From Bacteroidales bacterium (GTDB taxonomy: Bacteria; Bacteroidota; Bacteroidia; Bacteroidales; UBA12077), in contig DMBU01000095.1 in assembly GCA_003446015.1 (NCBI GenBank), positions 231 to 38,670 on the forward strand: a DNA stretch of 38,440 nt, in the 5' to 3' direction. The stretch's first letter is position 1. Each line of letters opens with the position of its first letter. The translations under genes and the position numbers were made by a program. The notes below the pieces were generated by a model. The model saw nothing but the letters and a program-made list of their open reading frames with translations. It had not been told where the DNA came from and ran no database searches. Below are positions 27,573 to 35,800 of this stretch, piece by piece.

Positions 27573-28421
27573 ATGCAAGATTTTGCTTTTATTGATGAAA
27601 CATTAGATATTAATTTAACTCACACGTATATATTGTCCATTCAGGTTAGCCTGAATGGACTTTCTTTTTGTATTCTTGATCCTGTAAGAGAAAAATATAT
27701 TGCACTCTCAAATAAAAACATGGACCCGGAGTTATCTTTTGATGATTTATTAGACTACATTGAAGAATATATTCAAAATAATGATTTATTAAACCAAAGT
27801 TATAAGCACATTAAGCTTATTTATATTACAACTAAAAATACGCTTATACCAAACGTTTACTTTAAAAAAGAAAACCTTAAAAAATACTTTGAGTTTAATC
27901 AAAAACTAGATGATTTAGACGAAATACATTTTAGTGAGCTTAAATATATTAATGCATATAGTGTTTTTACAGTTCCGAATCAAATTGCAAATATTTTTTC
28001 AAAGCAATTCCCCGGAATAAATTTCTATAATCAGCAAATACCATTTATTGAACATGCTTTGTTTAAATATCATTCTGAATCAAAAAAAGTATTTGTACAT
28101 ATTAACACTAGTTTTATCGATATATGTGTAACTGAGAATGGGAAATTATTGCTTTATAACAACTTTGCCTTTAAAACAGAAATGGATCTGATTTATTTTA
28201 TCATGTATGTTTTTAATCAATTTAATTTAAATACAGAAACTACCGAAGTTATTTTAAGTGGTTTATTGGATAAGAAATCGTTGACTTATTCAAAATTAAA
28301 GGAATTTTTTAATCATTTAAAATTTGATAAATTATCAGAAGAATTTTCATATAGTTATACTTTTAATCAGATTCCACATCATTCTTTTCTCAATTTATTT
28401 AATTTGCAACTATGCGAATAG
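27573..28421 (+). CDS. DUF3822 family protein
   Basis: 282 residues. DUF3822 proteins are found in Bacteroidota next to rsmD, as here (10-nt overlap with rsmD). The C-terminal half has VFVHINTSFIDICVTENGKL and a later EVILSGLLDKKS, resembling the phosphate-loop strands of actin-like PilM/FtsA-fold proteins; that likeness is my inference. No signal peptide or membrane segment is seen. A perfect terminator-like hairpin lies within codons 21-30. Function is unknown. Confidence 0.8.
   Translation: MQDFAFIDETLDINLTHTYILSIQVSLNGLSFCILDPVREKYIALSNKNMDPELSFDDLLDYIEEYIQNNDLLNQSYKHIKLIYITTKNTLIPNVYFKKENLKKYFEFNQKLDDLDEIHFSELKYINAYSVFTVPNQIANIFSKQFPGINFYNQQIPFIEHALFKYHSESKKVFVHINTSFIDICVTENGKLLLYNNFAFKTEMDLIYFIMYVFNQFNLNTETTEVILSGLLDKKSLTYSKLKEFFNHLKFDKLSEEFSYSYTFNQIPHHSFLNLFNLQLCE
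27635..27669 (+). terminator. Terminator-like hairpin inside the DUF3822 coding sequence
   Basis: GTCCATTCAGG (27635-27645) is perfectly inverted as CCTGAATGGAC (27650-27660) with a 4-nt TTAG loop, directly followed by TTTCTTTTT. It begins 62 nt after the ATG, within the open reading frame, which continues through it without a stop. Confidence 0.65.
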
Positions 28422-28957
28422 TTAGCGGGAAATATAAAGGAAGGCATATAAGTCCTCCAAAGAATTTTAGAGCAAGACCTACAACAGACTTTGCCAAAGA
28501 AAATATCTTTAACATTTTAAATAATAATTTTGATTTTTCAGAACTTGATGTACTCGATCTGTTTTCAGGAACAGGAAGCATTTCATATGAGTTTGCGTCT
28601 CGTGAATGCATTTCGGTAATATCCATTGAAAGCAACTTTAAGCATCATCTATTTATTAAAAAAACTATTGAAGAACTTGGTTTACAAAATGTGAAAACAA
28701 TTAAATCTGATGCGTTTAGGTATGTTAAATCATGCAACAAAACGTTCGATATTATTTTTGCTGATCCCCCTTATGAGTTAAAAGAAATTGAGACAATACC
28801 CTCATATATTTTTGAACATCAAATTTTAAAAAAAGATGGATGGTTAATTGTTGAGCATGGCGATAAAACAAACTTTAGTAAGCAAGCAGGTTTTAAGGAA
28901 ACGCGAAAATATGGAGGTGTAAATTTCAGTATCTTTGAGCATTACGAAAAGAGCTAA
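28412..28957 (+). CDS. rsmD: 16S rRNA (guanine966-N2)-methyltransferase
   Basis: 181 residues, standard length. It begins MRIVSGKYKGR, the typical RsmD start, with RARPTTDFAKENIFNIL, motif I DLFSGTGSIS and the catalytic DPPYEL. It methylates G966 of 16S rRNA with S-adenosylmethionine. The start overlaps the end of the DUF3822 gene by 10 nt, so translation is probably coupled. Confidence 0.96.
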   Translation: MRIVSGKYKGRHISPPKNFRARPTTDFAKENIFNILNNNFDFSELDVLDLFSGTGSISYEFASRECISVISIESNFKHHLFIKKTIEELGLQNVKTIKSDAFRYVKSCNKTFDIIFADPPYELKEIETIPSYIFEHQILKKDGWLIVEHGDKTNFSKQAGFKETRKYGGVNFSIFEHYEKS

Positions 28958-28985
28958 AAAAAATCTAAAAATTCTTGTAAAAACT

Positions 28986-29016
28986 TTTGGTGAATAAAAA
29001 ATATAAGCTATTTTTG
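28986..29016 (+). promoter_or_regulatory. Promoter of tRNA-Asp
   Basis: TTTG at 28986-28989 and TATTTTTG at 29009-29016 are separated by 19 nt, a close fit to the Bacteroidota TTTG / TAnnTTTG promoter. The tRNA starts 18 nt after the -7 box. This is the best promoter in the window. Confidence 0.7.
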
Positions 29017-29034
29017 CAACGCAATTAAGCAAAC

Positions 29035-29108
29035 GGTTTGGTAGTTCAGTTGGTTAGAATACCTGCCTGTCACGCAGGGGGTCGCGAGTTCGAGTCTCGT
29101 CCAGACCG
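29035..29108 (+). tRNA. tRNA-Asp (GTC)
   Basis: 74 nt folding into a full cloverleaf: acceptor GGTTTGG with CCAGACC (one T-G pair), D arm with TTGG loop, anticodon stem CCTGC/GCAGG around loop CTGTCAC, and T arm GCGAG/CTCGT around TTCGAGT. The anticodon GTC is at 29069-29071. The discriminator is G and CCA is not encoded. Confidence 0.97.
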
Positions 29109-29120
29109 CTTTTTTAGAGT

Positions 29121-29149
29121 AAAACCCTTGATTCTTCAAGGGTTTTTTT
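29121..29149 (+). terminator. Intrinsic terminator of tRNA-Asp
   Basis: AAAACCCTTGA (29121-29131) is perfectly inverted at 29136-29146 with a TTCT loop, and ends in seven T. Confidence 0.88.
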
Positions 29150-29152
29150 ATT

Positions 29153-29174
29153 TTTGTGTTGCATTTGTGTTGCA
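29153..29174. repeat. 11-bp tandem repeat after tRNA-Asp
   Basis: TTTGTGTTGCA occurs twice in direct succession (29153-29163 and 29164-29174), just past the tRNA terminator. Such direct repeats beside a tRNA can be recombinase arm sites, but no integrase is present in the window. Confidence 0.5.
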
Positions 29175-29210
29175 CTATACCTATCCTTATTTATCTTTTC
29201 TTAATCTTAC

Positions 29211-29417
29211 TTAGAGTGTCTTGACAGTTTTAGTTAACCAAACAGTAATAGACTTTCATTTTGTAGACATTATAGTTCCAGTGTTAATACCTATTTCTTT
29301 AGTATTCCAAACGTTGTTGTTTTCAATTTAGATTTTTATTGTATCATTACTAAAGTAAATTGCATCACCTCCTTTACGGACACCTGTGTTTGTTATAAAT
29401 TTGACTTCATGCAACAT
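29211..29417 (-). pseudogene. Decayed reading frame downstream of tRNA-Asp
   Basis: The 29109-29495 gap has no intact gene. One minus-strand frame from an ATG at 29417 to a stop at 29211 (69 codons) reads as protein-like text, for example GGDAIYFSNDTIKI, NNNVWNTKEIGINTG and SITVWLTKTVKTL, but is broken by two in-frame stops (TAA and TGA). It looks like a fragment of a lost gene. The stretch to its right (about 29405-29450) is more GC-rich than its surroundings and may be a separate short repeat. I cannot name the family. Confidence 0.3.
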
Positions 29418-29495
29418 AACAGACGCCTTCGATTTCCGCCAGCTCTATAATTCAATGATTAGTATCAACTCCCAGCTAAGAGTTTATTGTTTTTT

Positions 29496-30662
29496 TTAGT
29501 ACATCGAAGTTCCCAATTGGAACATTGGCATATACATGGCTATAAGAATTATGCCAACTAATAATCCTACAAAAATAATCATTATAGGTTCAAGAACACT
29601 ACTTAACATTCCGATTCTGTGTTCCAATTCATCCGAATATTGGTCGTTTAATTTGGAAAAGACAGTATCCAATTGGTTAATTTCTTCAGCTACCTTGGTT
29701 AGCGAAACAGTACGTTTATCGAAAATTGAAAATTGTGCCATACTTTCATATAATGGTTTTCCGTATAGAATATCCTTTTCGATGGTTGTTAATGCTTGCT
29801 GATATGGATAAAAAGTAATCATGTTTTTTATTAACTGTATAGCTCTTAACATTGGAGTTTTTGATCCAATAAGTAATGCCATAGATTGACAGAATCTAGC
29901 CAGATATATTTTCTGAACCAGATCTCCGATCATCGGAATTTTTAGTAATAATTTTGAAGAAAAATTTCTATACCAGTTCTTTTTTCGAACAAAATATAAA
30001 ACAAGAATAATAGAAACGATAATTAAGAGAACCAATCCAAGATATTCCGAAAAAACATTAGATAATTTAACAACAGCTTTGGTTAATGCAGGTAAATCTC
30101 CTTTAAATCGCTTAAACACATCTACAAACATGGGGACAACAAAATTCATCATAAATATTACGGCACCAATTGCTGTTACTAAAACCAGTGTTGGATAAGT
30201 AAGAGCGCTTGTAAATTGCTTTTTTTGCTTTATTTTTTTTGAAAAATAAATACTTAAATCTTTCAGTACATTATTTATCTTTCCACTCTCTTCGCCTATT
30301 CTTACGCTATAATATTCGTATGGGGTAAATTCTCCGGATTTCTCCATGGCCTCAGATAAACTCACACCTTCCAACACCCGATTCATTAAATCTTCAAAAA
30401 TAACACGTTCTTTCTTTCTGGTTTGTTCTGCTACAACAATATCCATTGCGGTGCGAACATCGGTTCCTGAAGTAAGTAATATATTTAGTTCAGAATAAAA
30501 CTGTTCCTTTTTCTGATCTTTTAGACCTTTTTTGCCAAACGAGATATCCTTATTCAGAAATGCAAAAACATTCTGAACTTCTCCGTTTTTTTTATCTGAA
30601 GTTCGGCCTTCCTGATGACCAGATTTTGATTTCTTTTTTATTTCTGTTAAATCGAGGCTCAT
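29496..30662 (-). CDS. Type II secretion/type IV pilus inner-membrane platform protein (GspF/PilC family)
   Basis: 388 residues with two GspF domains. The first contains LNILLTSGTDVRTAMDIV and the family motif GVSLSEAMEKSG, then YYSVRIGEESGKINNVL. Three membrane segments lie at about 160-185, 205-230 and near the C-terminus (MIIFVGLLVGIILIAMYMP). It would connect an assembly ATPase to pilin or pseudopilin subunits. No GspE/PilB ATPase, secretin or prepilin peptidase is in the window. It overlaps the upstream prepilin-like gene by 1 nt, so the two are coupled. Confidence 0.93.
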   Translation of the reverse strand: MSLDLTEIKKKSKSGHQEGRTSDKKNGEVQNVFAFLNKDISFGKKGLKDQKKEQFYSELNILLTSGTDVRTAMDIVVAEQTRKKERVIFEDLMNRVLEGVSLSEAMEKSGEFTPYEYYSVRIGEESGKINNVLKDLSIYFSKKIKQKKQFTSALTYPTLVLVTAIGAVIFMMNFVVPMFVDVFKRFKGDLPALTKAVVKLSNVFSEYLGLVLLIIVSIILVLYFVRKKNWYRNFSSKLLLKIPMIGDLVQKIYLARFCQSMALLIGSKTPMLRAIQLIKNMITFYPYQQALTTIEKDILYGKPLYESMAQFSIFDKRTVSLTKVAEEINQLDTVFSKLNDQYSDELEHRIGMLSSVLEPIMIIFVGLLVGIILIAMYMPMFQLGTSMY

Positions 30663-31132
30663 TATTTAAAAATTGAACTGTTTACATTCTCAAAGCTTGG
30701 GTATTCTTTATAAAATGAATAGGGTATCACATTGTTATGCAATTTAATATCAAACGAAAAATGAGTTACCATTCCAGTGTTTCCATGTTGTAATTCGTAT
30801 TCCAGGTTTGAATATTCGAGTTTAAAGGTATCCATATTTTCGTTAAAACGACGCAAAATTCCAATATCCGAAAATTCGTACATACAAGTGCTATTTTTAT
30901 CGCTAAACTTTAGTTCATAAATTCGGTACTCAATATGATTATATCGCTCAAAATCGGTGTTTAAAATTGATTTTAGCTGCAATGCTTCCTGGTTCTTATC
31001 ATAATCGTGTAAGATTCGATTATTTGAGCTTACCAATTGCATGTACAAGGTTATTCCTAAAACCATTACGATACTGGTTATGGTTAAAGCAACCAAAATT
31101 TCGATGAATGTAAAAGCGGGTTGTTTTCTCAT
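30662..31132 (-). CDS. Prepilin-like protein (type II secretion minor pseudopilin type)
   Basis: About 156 residues from the ATG at 31132. The start MRKQPA followed by FTFIEILVALTITSIVMVLG is a textbook class III prepilin signal: cleavage after Ala, Phe at +1 and Glu at +5, then a hydrophobic helix. The frame is open further upstream to 31210, but that adds a non-pilin leader. The mature domain is beta-rich at the end (GMVTHFSFDIKLHNNVIPYSF). It overlaps the GspF gene by 1 nt. Confidence 0.85.
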   Translation of the reverse strand: MRKQPAFTFIEILVALTITSIVMVLGITLYMQLVSSNNRILHDYDKNQEALQLKSILNTDFERYNHIEYRIYELKFSDKNSTCMYEFSDIGILRRFNENMDTFKLEYSNLEYELQHGNTGMVTHFSFDIKLHNNVIPYSFYKEYPSFENVNSSIFK

Positions 31133-31212
31133 ATATTTAAAATGGTAAACTATAATATAACTTTGTGAGATTTTGTGTTTTTGTGATTTTGTGGCCTTAA
31201 AACCTGCCACTA

Positions 31213-31230
31213 TCCCGATAACTATCGGGA
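31213..31230. repeat. Palindromic repeat (TCCCGATAACTATCGGGA)
   Basis: Arms TCCCGAT and ATCGGGA around AACT. Near-identical palindromes occur at 35785-35800 (CCCGATAGCTATCGGG) and, imperfectly, near 36128-36144. It sits between the two prepilin-like genes, next to a T/G-rich periodic stretch (about 31160-31195). Confidence 0.7.
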
Positions 31231-31266
31231 CACGAAGACACTAAACAACACTAAAATATCAACTCT

Positions 31267-31668
31267 CTATTTACTTTTTTCTATAATAATTAGTTCATTC
31301 TGCTCAACTAATTTATAATTCCGAACATCGTAAGCAGAAATATTCAGTTGAAATAATTCCTCATTATTTTCGTATTCTGCAACTGTTTTTTTTATTAAAA
31401 TATTTCCATAATCGAAATCCTGATCGAAATAAGTTTTTTCTGATTTAGTTTTTACCAAGACTTCATTTGCCAAAAAATATGCTTTTGTTTTTAGACTGTT
31501 ATTTGAGTTTTTGCTAATACTTAGCATTAACATTAATGCCAGCGAAAATGCTATAGTGACTATAAGCATAGCAATGATGGTTTCAATTAATGTTGAAGCT
31601 TTAAGCTTTTTGAATATTCTAATTTTTGAAATCAAATCCCTTATTTTCTTCAAAATTATGCTTTTCAT
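31267..31668 (-). CDS. Second prepilin-like protein
   Basis: 133 residues. A long basic leader of about 24 residues (rich in Lys, Arg and Ile) precedes KASTLIETIIAMLIVTIAFSL, in which cleavage after Ala would leave Glu at +5, as in type IV prepilins. The mature part is short, with DYGNILIKKTVAEYENNEEL and a C-terminal strand. It precedes the other prepilin-like gene and gspF on the same strand, so all three probably act together. The leader is unusually long for a pseudopilin. Confidence 0.8.
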   Translation of the reverse strand: MKSIILKKIRDLISKIRIFKKLKASTLIETIIAMLIVTIAFSLALMLMLSISKNSNNSLKTKAYFLANEVLVKTKSEKTYFDQDFDYGNILIKKTVAEYENNEELFQLNISAYDVRNYKLVEQNELIIIEKSK

Positions 31669-32027
31669 TCAAATAATAAACATTAAACAACAAAAACTAA
31701 AGGGCATAAAAAATAACCGTAAGGCTGAATTTGCAATTCAGCTTTCTTGCTTTTCCAAAACAATAGCAATTACAAATTAGCAACAGCGTTTTCATGATTA
31801 CCTTTGAAAAATTATACAATCATATGAGGATATTGCTAATAAAGAAAGTGCCATTACAACTTTTCTCATGAGCGAGAGCGAGTAAATGACGCTTAGCTTC
31901 TTCGATTTTATTTCATCTGCCGCTCAGCGAGGGGATCTTTTAGTCTATTAAATTGTTTTGCCCACAGCTAAGCGGAATTTGCATTTCCTCTTTTTCTTGA
32001 AACAATACTATTGAATTACAAATTCAA
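31669..32027. other. Gene-free stretch with palindromes and short repeats
   Basis: No supportable gene. It holds an 11-bp hairpin at 31721-31745 (AAGGCTGAATT inverted around TGC), a GC-richer piece with the tandem-looking GCGAGAGCGAG near 31872, and several related CGCTTAGCT / CAGCTAAGCGG words (about 31890, 31965 and again at 32056) in both orientations. It probably also carries the promoter of the prepilin-like genes. Confidence 0.55.
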
Positions 32028-32060
32028 TCAAAAAAGAAAGCGGCAAAACATTTGCCGCTT
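32028..32060 (-). terminator. Intrinsic terminator after the BACON/Rhs-like gene
   Basis: AAGCGGCAAA (32038-32047) pairs with TTTGCCGCTT (32051-32060) around a 3-nt loop, and on the minus strand is followed by TCTTTTTT. It lies just after the BACON tail's stop codon, which supports the view that the tail belongs to the upstream gene. Confidence 0.8.
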
Positions 32061-32096
32061 AGCTGGTTTCATTTCTTTAGAATAATAACCAGATAC

Positions 32097-32369
32097 TTAC
32101 TCAAGTATTATATCTCCAACTACCTGATTAACATAAACAACTTTTGTAAATCCTCCACCAGTTATTTTGATTTCTCCTTCTCTTGTTACACTACTTGTTA
32201 AACAATTAACCGAAATGGTCACATTACCACTACCAGATAACTGGTTAGTACTAATCCATGAATCAGTTGAAATGGTCCAGTTAACATCGGTGGTGATAAT
32301 CAATGAGCGGTTTAGTATTTCTTCTGTAAATAATAATCCTGCAGGACTAGTTTCTATAATTTCTAGTTC
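32097..32369 (-). pseudogene. BACON-domain tail, out of frame with the Rhs-like gene
   Basis: 90 codons plus stop with no start codon of their own at the beginning. The text (VNWTISTDSWIS, GSGNVTISVN, TREGEIKITGG, VVYVNQV) is a complete BACON domain, a beta-sandwich common in Bacteroidota surface proteins. It is in the -1/+1 frame relative to the preceding 1126-codon gene and joins it exactly at a run of seven G (32371-32377; C on the coding strand). One more base in the run would read through without a stop. The terminator directly after it fits a single original gene of about 1215 residues. Confidence 0.75.
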
Positions 32370-35300
32370 TGGGGGGGATTTGCAATAATACTTGGTTCTC
32401 CTGTTGGGTCACCTTTGTAATGATAAGAATATCTATTAACAATATCTCCATTATGATCTTTAACAATTGTTAACCTTCCAAAAACATCATACTCATATGT
32501 TGTGGTTCTATTAGAAATATCTGTAGCAGATGTCATTCCTTGCATTGGTTTGTAAGTATAAGTAGATATCTGTGCATCTGAAGGACACAATCGAACTTCA
32601 TCAATGTATCCATTATCAACAATTATAGGATTTGAAGTTGATAAATGTTGAATTGGACGCGCTTTAATTATCCAATCATCGTTTTCAGAATTTTTAAAAT
32701 AATATGAAAGAGTATAATCGCCGAGTGGCATTATTAAGCCAAGAATACTCAATTGTCCATTAAAACAATTAAAACCGGTTTTCCCTTCATTCAAAACCTC
32801 ACCCATCATGGCAAACTGTGAAGTAAAAGTATTATAACTCCCTATTGAAAATTCTTCAAAACTAGTGTATGCTATTTTATTTAAACTTGCATTTGCGGCT
32901 TTAACAATAGGATAAGAATTATTGTAACTCCATATATAAGCAATCTTATAATCATCAGCATAATTGGCATTAATCAAATTTCCATAATTTGAATATTCAA
33001 ATTCCTTTAGTAACTGATGATTTATAGATTTTCTTAAATAATATTTCCCTGCAGAACTACTTATATAAGCCAACTTTTCTGGTTGTTCTGCTTGATCCTG
33101 AAATTCACAAATTACTGGACTCGAGACATTATAAGTATAATTTTTACTATTCAAAACCATATTATAACTTATTTCAGTATTTAACTGCCAACGATATTCA
33201 TTTAATGAACCACCTATGAAATATAAATCCTCACCAATAGTTTTACGTACAACAGTTTCTATTGGAACACCAACCATGTATCTATTGACATACATATTAT
33301 ATAGTCCTACAACCTCCTCCTCTGAATTAGTGCTATTATAAAGATCATATATCCAAGGTATATCATCTCCCTGCCCAAAGTAATCGGTAGGGTACCAATA
33401 AGCTATTTTATGCATACTATTATCTGATTCTATGTATGAGTGTTCTCTTAACTGCAGGAAATTATTATAAGTAAATGTTTCCTCCTGAATTAAGAGTTCA
33501 TCTTTCAAAGCAGGATCAGCATCAATTTGCATTTTGAGTCGATAATCATCTAATACAACTCCATCAGGTATTTTCACGGTTCTTTTCTTTGTTAAAACCA
33601 CCTCGCCGGGCACAAGGGAATAAGTTCCCGATATGATAGCCATATCTTCAAATTCTACACCTTGCCATTGCTTATAATATCGTCCAATAATGGTATTAAC
33701 ATTTTCAATATTATATGCCCGGAACGCGTACTCAAATATTTCACCTTTTATCATTTTTCCACTTTCGTCGAAATACAACATTTCTTCCGTCTTCCCTCTT
33801 AAAGGACTATTTGTGCGTCCACTCCAAAAAGGCCAGCCACTTGTTGGATTGAAATCGAAGTAATTTTGATAACCAACCGGGGCATTAAAGAATTTTCCGG
33901 GATTGGCATCTGATAATAAGTTAAAGTAATGCTCAATTCTTCCATTGTCGGTTTGGGTCTCAATTACCTTAGCATACATAATAGAGCTGCCATCAAGCAA
34001 TTCAAAATTTACCTGATTTTCCTGGTAACGGATCGTATAATTTTGTACAAACTGAATTCGATCTGTTGAAGTACTTCCTGTTAGTTTGCTATTATGTGTA
34101 CCCAATGTAGCAAATCGAGGTAATTTGACCAATGGATATTCATACAAGTAGTTTTTATCCCAGTCGATATCGGTACCTTTAAGAGATTGCTTTGTTACTC
34201 TTAATCCACCACCTGAAATTATTTTACCATTCAGCTCCATTTTATTTGATTCGTATTCTAGCTCCATGTATCCTCCTGTAGGATAATGAATCTTCCATAA
34301 CATACCGGTCTTTGCATGTGCTTCGACCGGAGTTCTGTTAGCTCCCGAAAAAATGTATTGATCATATCCTGAAAGAGTTCCAAGAGAAAATGGATAATAA
34401 ACTGTATTGCGCACATCTGAAGGAATATATGCATATAATCTTATATCTTCTGCTGTTTGTCCATTGTTGGCAAAATATCCAAAACAATCGTACTGAAATG
34501 ACTCATGTGTTGGAAAATAATTTACACCTGGGTAATAATCCAAATTATATTCATTCAATTCTTCGTTAGTTTTGCCCTTAAATATAAGTTGATTTAGCAT
34601 TAACCGACTAGGGGTTCCTGCTGATGTAGTTAAATACTCGTAATTTAAATCAATCGTTTTAACCGGTTCATCGTTATAATCTTTAATTTCGATACTCGAT
34701 AAAGCATTATCGCCAATAATATCTTGACGGACATGTGTATAATTAAATTCTACTGTACCTGTAGCAAAAATTATTTTTTTAAGCCGTGTTTTGCTTGTTA
34801 ATTGAACTGAATGCTCACTTTGGGATGATTCAATTGGAATTTGGTATTCATCTTGAAGAGAATGTGAAGCTGTTATAGAAGATACCTGGCGTTCAGTAAT
34901 CTCTTCGTATCCTAAATCATCGTATTCAAATGTGATCTTTTCGCCTGTTGGCCATATAATGGCTGTTAGATGCCAATCCTGAATTGGGTACATAACTCCT
35001 CTATCTTCTACAATATTTAGTATTTTAGTTGTTTTACCAAAACTGTAATATACGCCTGATGTGGAAAGCACTTGGAAGGCTAATATATCACAATCATAAC
35101 CACAAGTTCCTGGAACACCTGTAAATTTGTCACCTAAAACCAGACTTTTAATCTTAATATCGTCGCCTTTAATTTCTACAGCTTCATAATCTTTATTAAT
35201 AATGAACTCGGAAGTCAAACCTGGAGCAGTTAAATAAAATACATCGGGTTCTAAATCGTATATATTGGCATACTCTGCATATTTGTAGGTCTCTACTCCA

Positions 35301-35743
35301 ATTGTTTCGGAATGCTTTTGCCAGCCATAGTATTCTACAACAAAACCCGGAGATGATACTCCATTATCGTAGCGCTCGAAATCGAGCATTGAACCTTTTT
35401 GAGTACGTGTAATACTCCCCCCTGCATTTAAATGCCAGTTTTGGCCTACACGCGAAGCTACACCGCTTACTTTAATACCAGCCGTATTGTAGCTTAAATA
35501 AATGGGGACCTGAGCATTTCTGTAGCTAATGTTATACAGTGGCAAACTCACATTTAACTTACCATTGCATTTCGGGAAATCGAAATGTTTCATGGCCTGA
35601 AACTCTGCAACCGAGGGTACAGTTTCAGCTACACGTAAAAAGTTATAATCTCTGTTTACGTAATGTTGATACCGATCGTCGCCCTGGCTAAAAGCAAGGA
35701 TCGGTATTAATAAAATGACTATAAATAAACTTAATTTTTGCAT
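32363..35743 (-). CDS. Rhs/YD-repeat-like exported protein, C-terminus cut by a frameshift
   Basis: 1126 residues. A signal peptide (LSLFIVILLIPILAFSQ) is followed by the N-terminal module typical of Bacteroidota Rhs-like proteins (FPKCNGKLNVSLPLYNI, PIYLSYNTAGIKV, VGQNWHLNAGGSITRT). Long beta-rich spacer regions follow, then at least one clear YD repeat near the C-terminus (TTYEYDVFGRLTIVKDHNG, NRYSYHYKGD). The frame stops eight codons later in a 7-G run. The Rhs core motif (DYGARMYDP) is missing. Read through the run, it would end in a BACON domain instead of a toxin tip. It would be exported to the periplasm or surface; function unknown. Confidence 0.85.
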   Translation of the reverse strand: MQKLSLFIVILLIPILAFSQGDDRYQHYVNRDYNFLRVAETVPSVAEFQAMKHFDFPKCNGKLNVSLPLYNISYRNAQVPIYLSYNTAGIKVSGVASRVGQNWHLNAGGSITRTQKGSMLDFERYDNGVSSPGFVVEYYGWQKHSETIGVETYKYAEYANIYDLEPDVFYLTAPGLTSEFIINKDYEAVEIKGDDIKIKSLVLGDKFTGVPGTCGYDCDILAFQVLSTSGVYYSFGKTTKILNIVEDRGVMYPIQDWHLTAIIWPTGEKITFEYDDLGYEEITERQVSSITASHSLQDEYQIPIESSQSEHSVQLTSKTRLKKIIFATGTVEFNYTHVRQDIIGDNALSSIEIKDYNDEPVKTIDLNYEYLTTSAGTPSRLMLNQLIFKGKTNEELNEYNLDYYPGVNYFPTHESFQYDCFGYFANNGQTAEDIRLYAYIPSDVRNTVYYPFSLGTLSGYDQYIFSGANRTPVEAHAKTGMLWKIHYPTGGYMELEYESNKMELNGKIISGGGLRVTKQSLKGTDIDWDKNYLYEYPLVKLPRFATLGTHNSKLTGSTSTDRIQFVQNYTIRYQENQVNFELLDGSSIMYAKVIETQTDNGRIEHYFNLLSDANPGKFFNAPVGYQNYFDFNPTSGWPFWSGRTNSPLRGKTEEMLYFDESGKMIKGEIFEYAFRAYNIENVNTIIGRYYKQWQGVEFEDMAIISGTYSLVPGEVVLTKKRTVKIPDGVVLDDYRLKMQIDADPALKDELLIQEETFTYNNFLQLREHSYIESDNSMHKIAYWYPTDYFGQGDDIPWIYDLYNSTNSEEEVVGLYNMYVNRYMVGVPIETVVRKTIGEDLYFIGGSLNEYRWQLNTEISYNMVLNSKNYTYNVSSPVICEFQDQAEQPEKLAYISSSAGKYYLRKSINHQLLKEFEYSNYGNLINANYADDYKIAYIWSYNNSYPIVKAANASLNKIAYTSFEEFSIGSYNTFTSQFAMMGEVLNEGKTGFNCFNGQLSILGLIMPLGDYTLSYYFKNSENDDWIIKARPIQHLSTSNPIIVDNGYIDEVRLCPSDAQISTYTYKPMQGMTSATDISNRTTTYEYDVFGRLTIVKDHNGDIVNRYSYHYKGDPTGEPSIIANPPQN

Positions 35744-35784
35744 TGTATTTTGTTTTTATATATTTTAAACTTTGCTGTCGCGCT

Positions 35785-35800
35785 CCCGATAGCTATCGGG
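35785..35800. repeat. Palindromic repeat (CCCGATAGCTATCGGG)
   Basis: A perfect 16-bp palindrome, closely related to the one at 31213-31230. It lies upstream of the Rhs-like gene. Confidence 0.7.
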
